Source: Rosistilla carotiformis
GTDB taxonomy: Bacteria; Planctomycetota; Planctomycetia; Pirellulales; Pirellulaceae
Assembly: GCF_007753095.1 (NCBI RefSeq)
Contig: NZ_CP036348.1
Location: forward strand, 7,373,005-7,437,004
Reading direction: 5' to 3'
DNA length: 64,000 nt
Part shown: positions 8,589 to 17,129 of the stretch, in pieces
Layout of the letters: each line of letters starts with the position of its first letter
How positions within the stretch are numbered: position 1 is the stretch's first letter
Program-made: the position numbers and the translations under genes
Notes under the pieces: model-generated
What the model was told of the DNA's origin: nothing
The model's database searches: none
What the model saw: only the letters and a program-made list of their open reading frames with translations

Positions 8589-9095
8589 TCACGCGCTCGG
8601 TTTCACTTCCGCAGCATCGCCGGTATTGCGAGCCGCCGGTTTCTTGACCTTCTTCGGCCGTCGCTCTTTGGCAGCATTCACGCTGCGATCCGGATGCAAT
8701 TGGGCAAGCGTCTCTTGCAGTTCAGCTAGCTTCTCTTGAGTCGCTTCGATCTCCTCGGCCAACCGCTGGGCAAGTTCTTCACGTTGATCGAAAAATGCTT
8801 GCACGTCGTCCAACAGCGAACCGCTGCGGGGCGGTGGCGCTTCCTCGCCGGCTTCCGAATCGGAACCTTCCATCTCATTGCTTTCGTTTGGCACGTTGTC
8901 GTCGCTCGTTTGCGGATCGTCGTGGGGGTCGGCTGTCGCCGCGCCAACAACCTTGGCGGTTGCGTCGCTTACCGCTTCGGCGGCTGAATCATTTGAGTCC
9001 GCCACGCTTGCGGTCGTCGATGCGAGATCAGCGGCGGCGCTTTCGGAACCGGTGTCGGACGCAGAAGCTTCGCGGCGCGGTGTTTTTTTGGGCAC
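8589..9095 (-). CDS. Acidic, coiled-coil hypothetical protein
   Basis: I do not recognise a named family. The 168-residue protein starts with a GTG (MPKKTPRREAS). Residues about 10-95 are rich in Ala, Ser, Asp and Glu and look disordered. A heptad-like helix follows (LLDDVQAFFDQREELAQRLAEEIEATQEKLAELQETLAQL), and the C-terminus is basic (AKERRPKKVKKPAARN). Opposite charge at the two ends and a central coiled coil suggest a protein- or nucleic-acid-binding adaptor, but that is inference. It lies between two large VWA proteins on the same strand. Confidence 0.55.
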   Translation of the reverse strand: MPKKTPRREASASDTGSESAAADLASTTASVADSNDSAAEAVSDATAKVVGAATADPHDDPQTSDDNVPNESNEMEGSDSEAGEEAPPPRSGSLLDDVQAFFDQREELAQRLAEEIEATQEKLAELQETLAQLHPDRSVNAAKERRPKKVKKPAARNTGDAAEVKPSA

Positions 9096-9430
9096 TTTAA
9101 AAGGCTGTCCTATGGGTATTTAAAAGGGGCAAGTACGCGGCACCGGAACACAAAGCAAACCTAGGCAATTTAGCCAGGGGATGCCAATCGATTCTATAAT
9201 TCCAGGCCGAGTGATGCGAATCCCACTTAATGGGTGGGAATGGATGCGACACATCGCGCGGTAGATCCGATTTTTACAAGCATCAGGTGAACACGGCAAC
9301 CGATCGCTATGGAAACCCTTTGCTCCCCCATCGGATTCCAAATCTGCCGTGCCACCGAACCGCGAGTTTTGATTGATTGCACGCCACACAAGGAACCACG
9401 CCATGTTGAGGACTTTGCCTTTTTAATGTA
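9096..9430. other. Gene-poor spacer upstream of the RNA candidate
   Basis: No convincing coding frame is visible. A minus-strand frame at 9120-9404 has no family resemblance and no ribosome-binding site. The promoter of the plus-strand RNA candidate (9431-9564) would have to lie in the right part of this stretch, but I do not see a well-spaced -35/-10 pair. Confidence 0.3.
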
Positions 9431-9564
9431 GTGCCGTCGCATCGTGGCGTTGGCTTGCCTGAAACATGCCCCTGTTTCAGTCAGTCCAACCGATGTGGCG
9501 GTGAACGTCGATTCGACCCTACCTTGCGAGTGGTCTCCAGCGATTGGAGATCACTCGCATTTTT
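9431..9564 (+). ncRNA. Candidate structured small RNA
   Basis: The first half can fold into a long imperfect hairpin. CATCG (9440-9444) pairs with CGATG (9491-9495), then GTTGG (9449-9453 region) with CCAAC (9486-9490), then CTGAAAC (9459-9465) with GTTTCAG (9474-9480), with internal loops and an 8-nt apical loop. A strong intrinsic terminator follows (9525-9564). No plus-strand gene precedes it within 7 kb, so the terminator needs a transcript of its own. It does not carry the conserved loop of SRP RNA, and it does not look like tmRNA or RNase P RNA. The 5' end is not defined. Confidence 0.45.
9525..9564 (+). terminator. Strong intrinsic terminator, plus strand
   Basis: A 15-bp stem pairs 9525-9539 with 9545-9559 around a 5-nt loop and is followed at once by five T (9560-9564). 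The only imperfect position is G9533, which forms a G-U pair in plus-strand RNA but an A-C mismatch in minus-strand RNA. Both the T-run and the wobble therefore point to plus-strand use. Confidence 0.75.
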
Positions 9565-9603
9565 CGTTTCCCGTTCGAGCCCCACAAGCCTGGCGTGAAA
9601 CCA

Positions 9604-11598
9604 TTATCGCAACTGACGACTGACCGCCGATTCGGCCACCAAACAACCGATCAGACACGCCAAAACAATCTGGAACAGTGGCACGCCCGCATCTCGAACC
9701 TCATCCGTTTGCGCCACCGTTGCGGCTTCGTCCGACTCCGGCCGCAACCGCTGGGGCAACCGATCGCGATCCAACGTGACGAGCTCGCTTTCGGCCACCG
9801 GTGGATTGACCGCGAATTGCCCTATCACTTTCCCATCGCGCCGCACCGGGTAGACGCCCGCCTCGCGCTCCGTGGACCGAACCGCGGTTTCAGCATTTGG
9901 ATTGGGATCGCGCGTCAGCGCGACCGTCTCCTGCATTAAAGGAATAAAGCTAGGCCACAAAGCGATCGCATTCCAACTCGCATCGCCCGTCCCAGCCTGC
10001 GGGTTGACGGCGGTTGCGATCACAATCAATCGACCTCCGCTGGCAAGCCGCTTTGATAAAAACAACGGGTCGCCGTCGCCAACCCCTAGCACCGTTTCGA
10101 CGCGTGAATTCTCCACCGGAAGGATCTTCCAGTACCTGAACACGGGAGTCGTGATTAAGCCGCTGTCGGGATGCGATTGAAACGGTTGAGTGATGGGATG
10201 CGCATAACCTCGGGGATCGATCGGATATTGCCCGGCGTCGGCGAGCGATTCGATCCGCCCGATCGCAAGGGGATCGCTGCTGTCGCTGTTGGCAAATTCG
10301 CGGTTAAACAAATTGGGATCGCTGCGGGGACCAAGCCACAGCATCGCGGTGTGCCCTTGTTGTAGATAGCGTCGCAACCACTGGGCATCCGCGGCACCGA
10401 TCGGCCCCAGGTCACACAACACGATGCAATCGAAGGCGTTCGGATCCAACCGGTCCAGCCGCGGTGCAACGATCTCTTCAACCTGCAGCGAACCCGCGGT
10501 GCCACTGCGCAGCGCCGTCGCCGCAAACCGTGTTGCCGATGCCTCACTGCCGACGCAGGCGACGCGAAGCGCCGGCCGCATATCGACCACCATGCGGCGG
10601 ACGTTGTCGGCGTTCAAATCGTCCTCGGGAATTTGGACCGCGACGACATGTTCGCCTTGGGATAACGGAAGCTGCCAGTGAACTTCCCCACGGCTTCCCG
10701 CGGCAATCGCCACTCGGCGACTCTCTTGAACCACGCCGTCGACCAACAATTGAACCAACATCGGAGCGGTATCGGCCCGCGACGACCGCGCGATCCGACT
10801 GTGAAGTTGCAGCGGTTGTTTGGCGACAAAAAAGCCAGCGTCCACGTGGAACGTTTCGATGTGCGAGTTTTCGACCTCCTCGTTGCCGACCTCAACAATT
10901 TCCCACAGCGCGTCGGACGTGAGCTTTGTTTGCGACGAAACGCGTTGCCATGAGGTGGCTTGCATATCGCTAAAGATTACGACGTGTACCTCACCATTCC
11001 AAAGAGCATCGCGGTCGATCGAACGGATTCGATCGGAAAGACTCTCGAGCGTCTGATCAAATGCGGCTTCGCTGTCGGTCGGTTGCAGCGACGCCAGCGT
11101 TTGCTGCATCTCGACCGGATCGTAAGTGATCGTGTCGACGATCCAGTCGTTTTGGGCACCAACCTGCAGTAACAGAAACCCGTCGCCTGGGAGCGCATCG
11201 TCGCACCGTTGGGATGCGGCAGCGATCGCGTCGGACCAGCGTGTTCCGTCGTCGCGGCGCGCTTTCATCGACATCGATCCGTCGATCACAAGGATCTGCA
11301 AACGCGGCCTGCGATCGAGCGGCACGTCCGCCGAAGCATCGATCACCGGATCGGCGAGCGCGATCGCAAACAGCACGATTGCCAGCACGCGCAACGCCAA
11401 CAGCAGCCATTGCCACAGTCGAAACTTTCGCTGCGATTTCTGTTGCGCCGCGATCACAAACTGGACTGCAGCCCAGCGGATCGAACGCCGCTGGCGACGC
11501 GAAAGCAGATGCAACACGATCGGAATCGCCGCTGCGGCCGCCCACAGCAACATCCAGCTGCTTGCAAAAAGGCCTAAAAAAAGCAGCTCATTTCCCAT
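9604..11598 (-). CDS. BatA-like von Willebrand A membrane protein
   Basis: The 664-residue protein opens with the BatA-type N-terminus. A short membrane segment (MLLWAAAAAIPIVLHLL) is followed by SRRQRRSIRWAAVQFV and a second segment (WLLLALRVLAIVLFAIALADP). A VWA domain follows with an intact D-x-S-x-S metal site (VIDGSMSM). A later part has the glutamine-amidotransferase-like pattern DCIVLCDLGPIGAADAQWLRRYLQQG, and the last residues form a membrane anchor (LFQIVLACLIGCLVAESAV). It resembles the 746-residue VWA protein downstream, so the three minus-strand genes between 11598 and 6278 probably form one unit, with a 500-bp spacer inside it. The substrate or partner is unknown. Confidence 0.72.
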   Translation of the reverse strand: MGNELLFLGLFASSWMLLWAAAAAIPIVLHLLSRRQRRSIRWAAVQFVIAAQQKSQRKFRLWQWLLLALRVLAIVLFAIALADPVIDASADVPLDRRPRLQILVIDGSMSMKARRDDGTRWSDAIAAASQRCDDALPGDGFLLLQVGAQNDWIVDTITYDPVEMQQTLASLQPTDSEAAFDQTLESLSDRIRSIDRDALWNGEVHVVIFSDMQATSWQRVSSQTKLTSDALWEIVEVGNEEVENSHIETFHVDAGFFVAKQPLQLHSRIARSSRADTAPMLVQLLVDGVVQESRRVAIAAGSRGEVHWQLPLSQGEHVVAVQIPEDDLNADNVRRMVVDMRPALRVACVGSEASATRFAATALRSGTAGSLQVEEIVAPRLDRLDPNAFDCIVLCDLGPIGAADAQWLRRYLQQGHTAMLWLGPRSDPNLFNREFANSDSSDPLAIGRIESLADAGQYPIDPRGYAHPITQPFQSHPDSGLITTPVFRYWKILPVENSRVETVLGVGDGDPLFLSKRLASGGRLIVIATAVNPQAGTGDASWNAIALWPSFIPLMQETVALTRDPNPNAETAVRSTEREAGVYPVRRDGKVIGQFAVNPPVAESELVTLDRDRLPQRLRPESDEAATVAQTDEVRDAGVPLFQIVLACLIGCLVAESAVSRQLR

Positions 11599-11704
11599 CG
11601 TGTTGGTTGTCGAGAAGGGGGTTTCAAAGAAAATAGACTGCTTCGCAATACCACAAGCACCGGCTTGCTGGCGTCGACTCCATTTCCAATTCTCTCAAAT
11701 TGCA

Positions 11705-13279
11705 ATGAATAACACTAGCAGCTTCAAGGTATTGTTTCTGATCGCCCTGATCGGGACCGTCGTGGGATGCAAGAGCGAGCCCGCCGATCGGCCCGAGGAA
11801 ACGCCAGCCGAAGCGGTCGAAAAGGCTCCCGCATCGGACGCGCCAGCCGAATCGGAAGCGACTGCCGCGATGGATGATCCCGAATCGCAGCCGGGCGTGA
11901 TCGTGATGGACGCCGACCAGCTGCTAGCCAACCGCTTGCCCGCCGAACAGGCGAGCCAAGGTTGGGTGCGACTGTTCGACGGCCAAACCTTCTTTGGATG
12001 GCAGATCGCTAGCCAAGCGAACTGGCAGATCGACGATGGGGTGCTGAGTGTCGATGACGGCGAAAAGGGCCTGATCTGCACCACCATGCGTTGGCGCGAC
12101 TATCAACTGTCGCTGGAATTCAAAGCCTCTCCCGAAACCAACAGCGGCGTTTTTCTGCGAACGAATCTGTTCCCAACCGATCCGACGGTCGACTGCTATG
12201 AATTGAATATCGCTTCGGTCGACAACCCCTTCCCGACCGGCAGCTTGGTGCAGCGGGAACCGAAAAGCAGCGCCGACATCGCCGCATTCGATTACGACGT
12301 GTGGCATCGATACGACATCCGCGTTGAAGGTGCGACCGTCAACGTGAAGCTCGACGGCGTGGAAATCCTCAACTACGTCGATCCCAATCCATTGCCCGCC
12401 GGCTTGATCGGTCTGCAATACAACGGCGGCCCGGCAGCATTTCGCGATGTTCGCATCCGCCCGCTGGGACTCGATTCGTTGATCTCCGAGAAGATCGAAG
12501 ACCACTGGGTCCGCTATCCCGAGATGGAAGGGGATTACCAGATGACCGATGACGGGATGCAGATCACCGGCGGCCGAGCCCAATTGGAATCGAAGGCTCA
12601 ATACGACGACTTTGCCCTGTTGGCCGAAGTCCGCACCAACGCGGCAGCTTTGAATTCGGGGATCTTCTTCCGCTGCATCCCCGGCGACGTGATGATGGGC
12701 TACGAATGCCAGATCTCCAACGCCACGATCGAAGGCGATCCGATGTTCCCGGCCGATTGCGGAACCGGCGGTTTCTTCCGTCGCAAGGACGCTCGGATCG
12801 TTGCCGCCGACGATCAGGAATGGTTTTCGATGCTGTTGATCGCCGATGGATCGACGATGGCCGCATGGGTTAACGGACTGCAGGTCAGCGAATGGAGCGA
12901 CGATCGCGACCCCGACGCCAACCCGCGCAAGGGCCAACGCCTGGAAGCCGGTACGTTGATGCTGCAAGCTCACGATCCGACGACCGATATCCACATCCGC
13001 CAACTGGCCGTCGCAACCCTGGCCGCCCCCGTCGAGGAAGCGAAGCCCGAAGCCAAAGAAGAAGTGAAACCCGAAGCGAAGGAAGAAGCCAAGGAAGAGC
13101 CGAAACCGGAAATGAAGGAAGAGGCAAAGCCTGAAGCGAAGGAAGAGCCACAGCCCGAGGCGAAAGAAGAGGCAAAGCCCGAGGTGAAGGAAGAAGCGAA
13201 ACCGGAAGCCAAGGAAGAAGCGAAGCCAGAAGTCAAAGAAGAGGCCAAGCCAGAGGCGGCGGAAGAAACGAAGGAGTAG
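11705..13279 (+). CDS. DUF1080 (3-keto-disaccharide hydrolase domain) lipoprotein with acidic repeat tail
   Basis: The product is a lipoprotein: SFKVLFLIALIGTVVGC ends in a lipobox-like cysteine at about residue 20. Two jelly-roll DUF1080-type domains follow. The first, about residues 80-255, opens with WVRLFDGQTFFGWQI and contains the typical SGVFLRTNLFP and DVWHRYDIRVEGATVNVKLDG. The second, about residues 260-440, opens with DHWVRYPEMEGDY and contains SGIFFRCIPGDVMMGYECQISN. Members act on or bind carbohydrates at the cell surface, and some hydrolyse 3-keto sugars. The last 80 or so residues are a low-complexity run of KPEAKEE-like units. The ATG at 11705 was chosen for the lipoprotein signal. 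The frame is open further upstream but without family resemblance. Confidence 0.8.
   Translation: MNNTSSFKVLFLIALIGTVVGCKSEPADRPEETPAEAVEKAPASDAPAESEATAAMDDPESQPGVIVMDADQLLANRLPAEQASQGWVRLFDGQTFFGWQIASQANWQIDDGVLSVDDGEKGLICTTMRWRDYQLSLEFKASPETNSGVFLRTNLFPTDPTVDCYELNIASVDNPFPTGSLVQREPKSSADIAAFDYDVWHRYDIRVEGATVNVKLDGVEILNYVDPNPLPAGLIGLQYNGGPAAFRDVRIRPLGLDSLISEKIEDHWVRYPEMEGDYQMTDDGMQITGGRAQLESKAQYDDFALLAEVRTNAAALNSGIFFRCIPGDVMMGYECQISNATIEGDPMFPADCGTGGFFRRKDARIVAADDQEWFSMLLIADGSTMAAWVNGLQVSEWSDDRDPDANPRKGQRLEAGTLMLQAHDPTTDIHIRQLAVATLAAPVEEAKPEAKEEVKPEAKEEAKEEPKPEMKEEAKPEAKEEPQPEAKEEAKPEVKEEAKPEAKEEAKPEVKEEAKPEAAEETKE
13033..13276 (+). repeat. In-gene K/E/P/A repeat tract
   Basis: The 3' end of the DUF1080 lipoprotein gene encodes about 80 residues made of irregular K-P-E-A/V-K-E-E units, for example KPEAKEE, KPEMKEE, QPEAKEE and KPEVKEE. 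Unit spacing varies by a few residues, as expected for slippage- or recombination-driven growth. It could be a flexible stalk or cell-wall spacer. Confidence 0.8.
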
Positions 13280-13353
13280 GCCGGGCGAGAGTAGCCAGGG
13301 GCGAGCGGATCGATTCAAATCGGGGGATGTCGCGACGGGCTTGCCCAGCCCTT

Positions 13354-13359
13354 TATAAT
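13354..13359 (+). promoter_or_regulatory. Possible -10 box for the YceI gene
   Basis: A perfect TATAAT lies 59 bp before the YceI start. A matching -35 is weak (TCGCGA at 13330-13335, 18-bp spacing), so the promoter is only tentative. Confidence 0.3.
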
Positions 13360-13417
13360 GATCGGCCCTCGATTGGTTTGTCTGGATCGAGGCCATTCCT
13401 TTAACGAAAGCTCCACG

Positions 13418-14020
13418 ATGAAAAAACTCGCCTCCCTGCTTGGAATCTGCCTACTCTCGACCACCTGTTTCGCTCAAGCGACAGCGACAATTCTGAAGCC
13501 TGTCGCTCTGCAGGCTGGTACCGCTGCGATCTCACCTGCGAACTCGCGGATCGATTTTGTCGGCACGCACGAAGGGGACAAGCCCGATCCACGCAAAGGT
13601 GGTTTCGGAAAGTTCACGGGGCAAGCGAAGGTCGCCGCCGATGGCTCGCTGCAATCGATAGCTTGGGAGATCGAAACCGGATCGCTGTTTACCGAGATCC
13701 CCAAGCTGACCGGACACCTGAAGAACTCCGACTTCTTCGACGTCCGCGAATATCCTAAGGCTTCGTTTCAATCGACCTCCGTCGCCGCCGGTTCGGGTGA
13801 AGGGAACTACATCGTCACCGGTGATCTGACGCTGCTGAAGGCGACGAAGTCGATCAAGATCCCCGTTTCGGTCGACGTCTCCGCCGAAGGGCTGACGCTG
13901 CACAGTAAATTCAAAATCGATCGCACGCAGTTCGGCATGAACTACGGTCAAGGAAAGGTGAGCAACGATGTCGAGATGACAGTTGCCATCGGCCAGCCGA
14001 CCGAAGCGGCGGGACGCTAA
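13418..14020 (+). CDS. YceI-family periplasmic protein
   Basis: YceI proteins are lipocalin-like periplasmic barrels that bind isoprenoid or other long-chain lipids. The start at 13418 gives a typical signal peptide (MKKLASLLGICLLSTTCFAQA). The mature domain shows the family order SRIDFVGTHEGDKPDPRKGGF, GSLQSIAWEIETGSLFTEIP, LTGHLKNSDFFDVREYPKASF, YIVTGDLTLLKATKSIKIPV and FKIDRTQFGMNYGQGKVSNDV. At 200 residues it is of normal length. The following membrane-protein gene starts 1 bp after its stop, so the two are likely co-transcribed. The endogenous ligand is unknown. Confidence 0.9.
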   Translation: MKKLASLLGICLLSTTCFAQATATILKPVALQAGTAAISPANSRIDFVGTHEGDKPDPRKGGFGKFTGQAKVAADGSLQSIAWEIETGSLFTEIPKLTGHLKNSDFFDVREYPKASFQSTSVAAGSGEGNYIVTGDLTLLKATKSIKIPVSVDVSAEGLTLHSKFKIDRTQFGMNYGQGKVSNDVEMTVAIGQPTEAAGR

Positions 14021-14021
14021 C

Positions 14022-14942
14022 GTGTTCTCGATCCAGGACATCCTCTACGGCGGGTGCTTGCCCGCCGTGGTTGCGGTGTTTGTCTTTGTTGTCGTATCGC
14101 GTGTGTTGCCCGAACAAGCCGGATCTCGCTACGCGTCCGCTGCCGCGTTGACGCTCGGCTTTCTCGCCGGATACGCGATGCTCGCGCTCGGTCCTTGGGC
14201 GGCGGAATCGCACTGGCACTGGCTCCCCTACGCGCTGCTGATCGCATCGGTCGCCGGACCGATCGCCGCGGCCGAGGGTGTACATGCCGTCGAACGCTGG
14301 CTGATGTTTGCGCTCCTGGGCGGTGTGGTCGCTTGGTTCCTGGTCCCCGACTGGGACGATCTGCAGCCGTCGTGGGCGGTCCATGCCAGCGTCTTGGCGA
14401 TCTATATCGCTTGCCTGGCTGGTGGTTTGGAATCGTTGGCTCGGCGGATCCCGGGACCTCTGTTGCCCGCAACGCTTTGGATGACGCTCAGCGCGGCCGC
14501 CGTGGCGTTGGCCCTTTCGGGCAGCCTACGTTTCGCTCAGATTGCCTTGGCCGGTGCGGCGGCGATGTTTGGACTGACGATCCTCGCCTGGTTCCGCCCG
14601 ACGAAGACGTCGCTGGTCGGCTGCGGTTTCGCTGTCGCGGTGCTAGTCGCGGGGGCGTTGTTGATCGGGCGAGTTAATTCGTTCAGCGAAGTGCCGCTGG
14701 CAACGTACCTGTTGATTCCACTAGCACCGCTGGCGTTGTTTGCCAGTCTCGCCGGACCACTCTCTCGCAGCGAAGGTTTTAAAGGCGTCGTCTTACGATT
14801 AGTGCTGCCGATCTTGCTGCTTGGCATCGCGGTCGGGCTGGCGATCGCCGCCGAAGCCGGTTCCGAAGAGATGGACTACAGCATGCGGCAACTCCCGCAA
14901 CGACTTAACGCTTCTCCGATTCAGCTCGACGCGCTTCTTTAA
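14022..14942 (+). CDS. Polytopic membrane protein, unknown function
   Basis: The 306-residue protein is almost wholly hydrophobic, with about nine or ten predicted membrane segments (for example GCLPAVVAVFVFVVVSRVL, ALTLGFLAGYAMLALGPWA and LVLPILLLGIAVGLAIAAEA). I do not recognise a family. The GTG at 14022 is chosen because it follows the YceI stop by 1 bp. An ATG at 13983 in the same frame would overlap that gene. The 3' end overlaps the convergent DUF4416 gene by 38 bp. Confidence 0.65.
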   Translation: MFSIQDILYGGCLPAVVAVFVFVVVSRVLPEQAGSRYASAAALTLGFLAGYAMLALGPWAAESHWHWLPYALLIASVAGPIAAAEGVHAVERWLMFALLGGVVAWFLVPDWDDLQPSWAVHASVLAIYIACLAGGLESLARRIPGPLLPATLWMTLSAAAVALALSGSLRFAQIALAGAAAMFGLTILAWFRPTKTSLVGCGFAVAVLVAGALLIGRVNSFSEVPLATYLLIPLAPLALFASLAGPLSRSEGFKGVVLRLVLPILLLGIAVGLAIAAEAGSEEMDYSMRQLPQRLNASPIQLDALL

Positions 14943-15468
14943 ACAGCGCCTTCAGTTCCTCGCGCGCGGCGTTCAAGAAGTTCATCGCCGGCTCGGTTTG
15001 GTAATCGGGATAGGTCCACGGATGCATCTTCCAGCTGCCGCCGGTGAACGACATCGTGACTTCAGCAAAGATGCCGTCGCGGAGATACAGCCGATGGTCG
15101 CGGTCTTTGGTCGTGGCCAGAACAAACTTGGCCAGCGTGAGGTAGCCCGAATCGAGATTCAGCGGACGGTCTTCGGGATAGCTGTTCTGGGCCTTGAAAT
15201 CGAGCTCCCATTGATTGGTCAGCAGCTTCCAATCGGCAAGCTGTTGCGGATCGCGGAGCGGTTCAAAGGCGAAGATCTGTTTCTTCAGATCGTTGCCCAT
15301 CTCGGCTTGGTAATAATTGGTCATGTCGAAGGCAAACAATTCGCTCTTCAGCCGGACCTGGAACCCGGCGGCGGCAAACGCCGCGACTGACCAATCGAGC
15401 GCGTCGTCGTATCGCGTGGTGATCGCGCACAACGGCATCACGCTCTCTGGCATTCGCACAACACCCAT
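14905..15468 (-). CDS. DUF4416 family protein
   Basis: The 187-residue protein matches the DUF4416 pattern across its length. It has MPLCAITTRYDDALDWSVAAF near the start, FAFDMTNYYQAEMGNDLKKQ and LADWKLLTNQWE in the middle, and LDSGYLTLAKFVLATTKDRDHRLYLRDGIFAEVT followed by HPWTYPDY near the end. The biochemical role of the family is not known to me. The ATG at 15468 fits the family start. The frame stays open upstream to 15735 but without resemblance. The 3' end overlaps the convergent membrane-protein gene. Confidence 0.85.
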   Translation of the reverse strand: MGVVRMPESVMPLCAITTRYDDALDWSVAAFAAAGFQVRLKSELFAFDMTNYYQAEMGNDLKKQIFAFEPLRDPQQLADWKLLTNQWELDFKAQNSYPEDRPLNLDSGYLTLAKFVLATTKDRDHRLYLRDGIFAEVTMSFTGGSWKMHPWTYPDYQTEPAMNFLNAAREELKALFKEARRAESEKR

Positions 15469-15632
15469 TACTGAACCGACCTTTTCTTGGATAGAATAGA
15501 CGTTTTGAAGTACCCGGTCGACGAACCCTCGCGACTTCGTTCGACCCGAAATGACACGATCCGTTTCGATCGACGCGAAGGTGCCCCGCGTGGCATCGAC
15601 CGATCTGCAGCAGAACAAAGGCCTTTTTCCCG

Positions 15633-16763
15633 ATGACCAAATCAACGCACCCTTGGCTGGCGGATCGCACGGCGGCTTTCGACAGCAGCGGCATCCGCCG
15701 CGTCTTCGATCTGGCGGCCACGCTGAAGGATCCAATTAACCTGTCGATCGGTCAACCCGACTTCGATGTCCCCGACCCGGTCAAGCAAGCCTGCGTCGCT
15801 GCGATCAACTCCGGCAAAAACGCCTACTCCCAAACCCAAGGGATCGCACCGCTGCGCGATAAACTGCAATCGCAGCTGGACGCCCAATACGGGCATGCCG
15901 ATCGCAAGGTCTTCGTGACCAGCGGCACCAGCGGCGGGTTGGTGCTGTCGATGTTTGCGATGGTCAATCCGGGCGACGAAGTGATCTTCTTCGATCCCTT
16001 TTTTGTGATGTATCCGCCGTTGATCAAGCTGGTCGGTGGCGTGCCGGTTCCGATCGACACCTATCCCGACTTTAAGATCGACATCCAAAAGGTCGCCGAT
16101 GCGATCACGCCTCGCACCAAGATGATCCTGCTGAATAGCCCCGGTAATCCGACGGGTGTGATCGCGACCGAACAGGAGCAGCGAGAGCTGGCGGCGTTGG
16201 CTGCCGAGCGTGGGATCGCGTTGGTATCCGACGAGATCTACAGCCGCTTCTGTTACACCGACCGTTTCATTTCGCCCGCCGAATTCAACGATCAAACGAT
16301 CGTGATCGATGGCTTCAGCAAAAGTCATGCGATGACCGGATGGCGGGTTGGATTTGTCCACGGCCCGACCGCAGTTGTCGAGACGATGACCAAGTTGCAG
16401 CAATATTCGTTTGTCTGCGCCCCGCAGCCGGCTCAATGGGCGGCGCTCGAAGCGATCGACGTCGATGTCGACGACTACCGCCAACAATATCAAGGCAAAC
16501 GCGACCGGATCATCGACGCGTTGAAAGACGACTACGAAATCGAAGTCCCGGGCGGCGCGTTTTACATCTTCCCGAAAGTCCCTTGGGGAACGGGAACGAC
16601 GTTTGTCGAAGCGGCGATCGCGGCGGGGCTGTTGATCATCCCGGGCGGGATCTTCAGCGGTCGCGACACCCACTTCCGGATCTCCTACGCCGCCAGCGAC
16701 CAGACGATCGATCGCGGCATCGAAGTCCTTAAGCAACTCGCCCGATCGGGCCCCAAGGCGTAA
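15633..16763 (+). CDS. PLP-dependent aminotransferase, class I/II
   Basis: This fold-type I aminotransferase (376 residues) transfers an amino group from an amino acid to a 2-oxo acid. The pattern DGFSKSHAMTGWRVGF holds the pyridoxal-phosphate lysine at about K230. Other hallmarks are NLSIGQPDFDVPDPV near the start, NSPGNPTG at about residue 170, and SDEIYSRFCY at about residue 200. The C-terminal arginine region reads THFRISYAASDQTIDRGIE. It resembles aspartate/aromatic aminotransferases of subgroup I-gamma, but the substrate cannot be read from sequence alone. It stands as its own unit, divergent from DUF4416. Confidence 0.88.
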   Translation: MTKSTHPWLADRTAAFDSSGIRRVFDLAATLKDPINLSIGQPDFDVPDPVKQACVAAINSGKNAYSQTQGIAPLRDKLQSQLDAQYGHADRKVFVTSGTSGGLVLSMFAMVNPGDEVIFFDPFFVMYPPLIKLVGGVPVPIDTYPDFKIDIQKVADAITPRTKMILLNSPGNPTGVIATEQEQRELAALAAERGIALVSDEIYSRFCYTDRFISPAEFNDQTIVIDGFSKSHAMTGWRVGFVHGPTAVVETMTKLQQYSFVCAPQPAQWAALEAIDVDVDDYRQQYQGKRDRIIDALKDDYEIEVPGGAFYIFPKVPWGTGTTFVEAAIAAGLLIIPGGIFSGRDTHFRISYAASDQTIDRGIEVLKQLARSGPKA

Positions 16764-16859
16764 AACGCCCGGGAGCGGGGCGGCGGATGCCTCGAGTCGA
16801 CAAACGGTTTAGCCAATGTTTTTACCCGCGACTTCCGGGCTTTGTGGTAAACTTTTGTT

Positions 16860-17129
16860 ATGACTCTCAAGCTTTCGAAAGACTTATCGGATGCGTTGCA
16901 TGCGAACGGCAGCAACGGATTGGAAGTTGTCGATCCCGACAGCAACCGCATATATTTCGTCGTCGATGCTGATATTCATCGACAGGCGATGGAGGCGTTG
17001 CGTCGTCAGCAAGACCGAGAAGCGATCGCGCTGGGGATTGCAGAGATGGAAGCCGGCGAAGGGACTTCGGTCGACGAAGCCTTCGAAGGGATTCGGGCAA
17101 ATCTCAGCCTGCCGCAGCGAAAGCAGTGA
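16860..17129 (+). CDS. Antitoxin-like protein of a type II module
   Basis: This 89-residue acidic protein precedes and overlaps a ParE/RelE-like toxin by 4 bp, which is the usual antitoxin position. It begins MTLKLSKDLSDALHANGSNGL and ends with an acidic helix, ALGIAEMEAGEGTSVDEAFEGIRANLS. The second half, with IAEMEAGEGTSVDEAFEGIR, matches the tail seen in many antitoxins of RelE/ParE toxins. The N-terminal half (LEVVDPDSNRIYFVVDADIHRQAMEAL) has no DNA-binding motif I can name. The role is inferred mainly from its partner. Confidence 0.72.
   Translation: MTLKLSKDLSDALHANGSNGLEVVDPDSNRIYFVVDADIHRQAMEALRRQQDREAIALGIAEMEAGEGTSVDEAFEGIRANLSLPQRKQ

Noticed and set aside
9120..9404. Minus-strand open frame of 94 codons in the spacer
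   Set aside because: No ribosome-binding site, no recognisable motif and a composition unlike neighbouring genes.
9431..9564. Known RNA classes (SRP RNA, tmRNA, RNase P RNA) for the small RNA candidate
   Set aside because: None of their conserved motifs is present.
9561..9603. tRNA-like GTTCGAGCC after the orphan terminator
   Set aside because: No acceptor stem or other tRNA arms can be drawn around it.
11126..11704. Upstream extension of the DUF1080 lipoprotein frame
   Set aside because: It is antisense to the BatA-like gene and would bury the clear lipoprotein signal.
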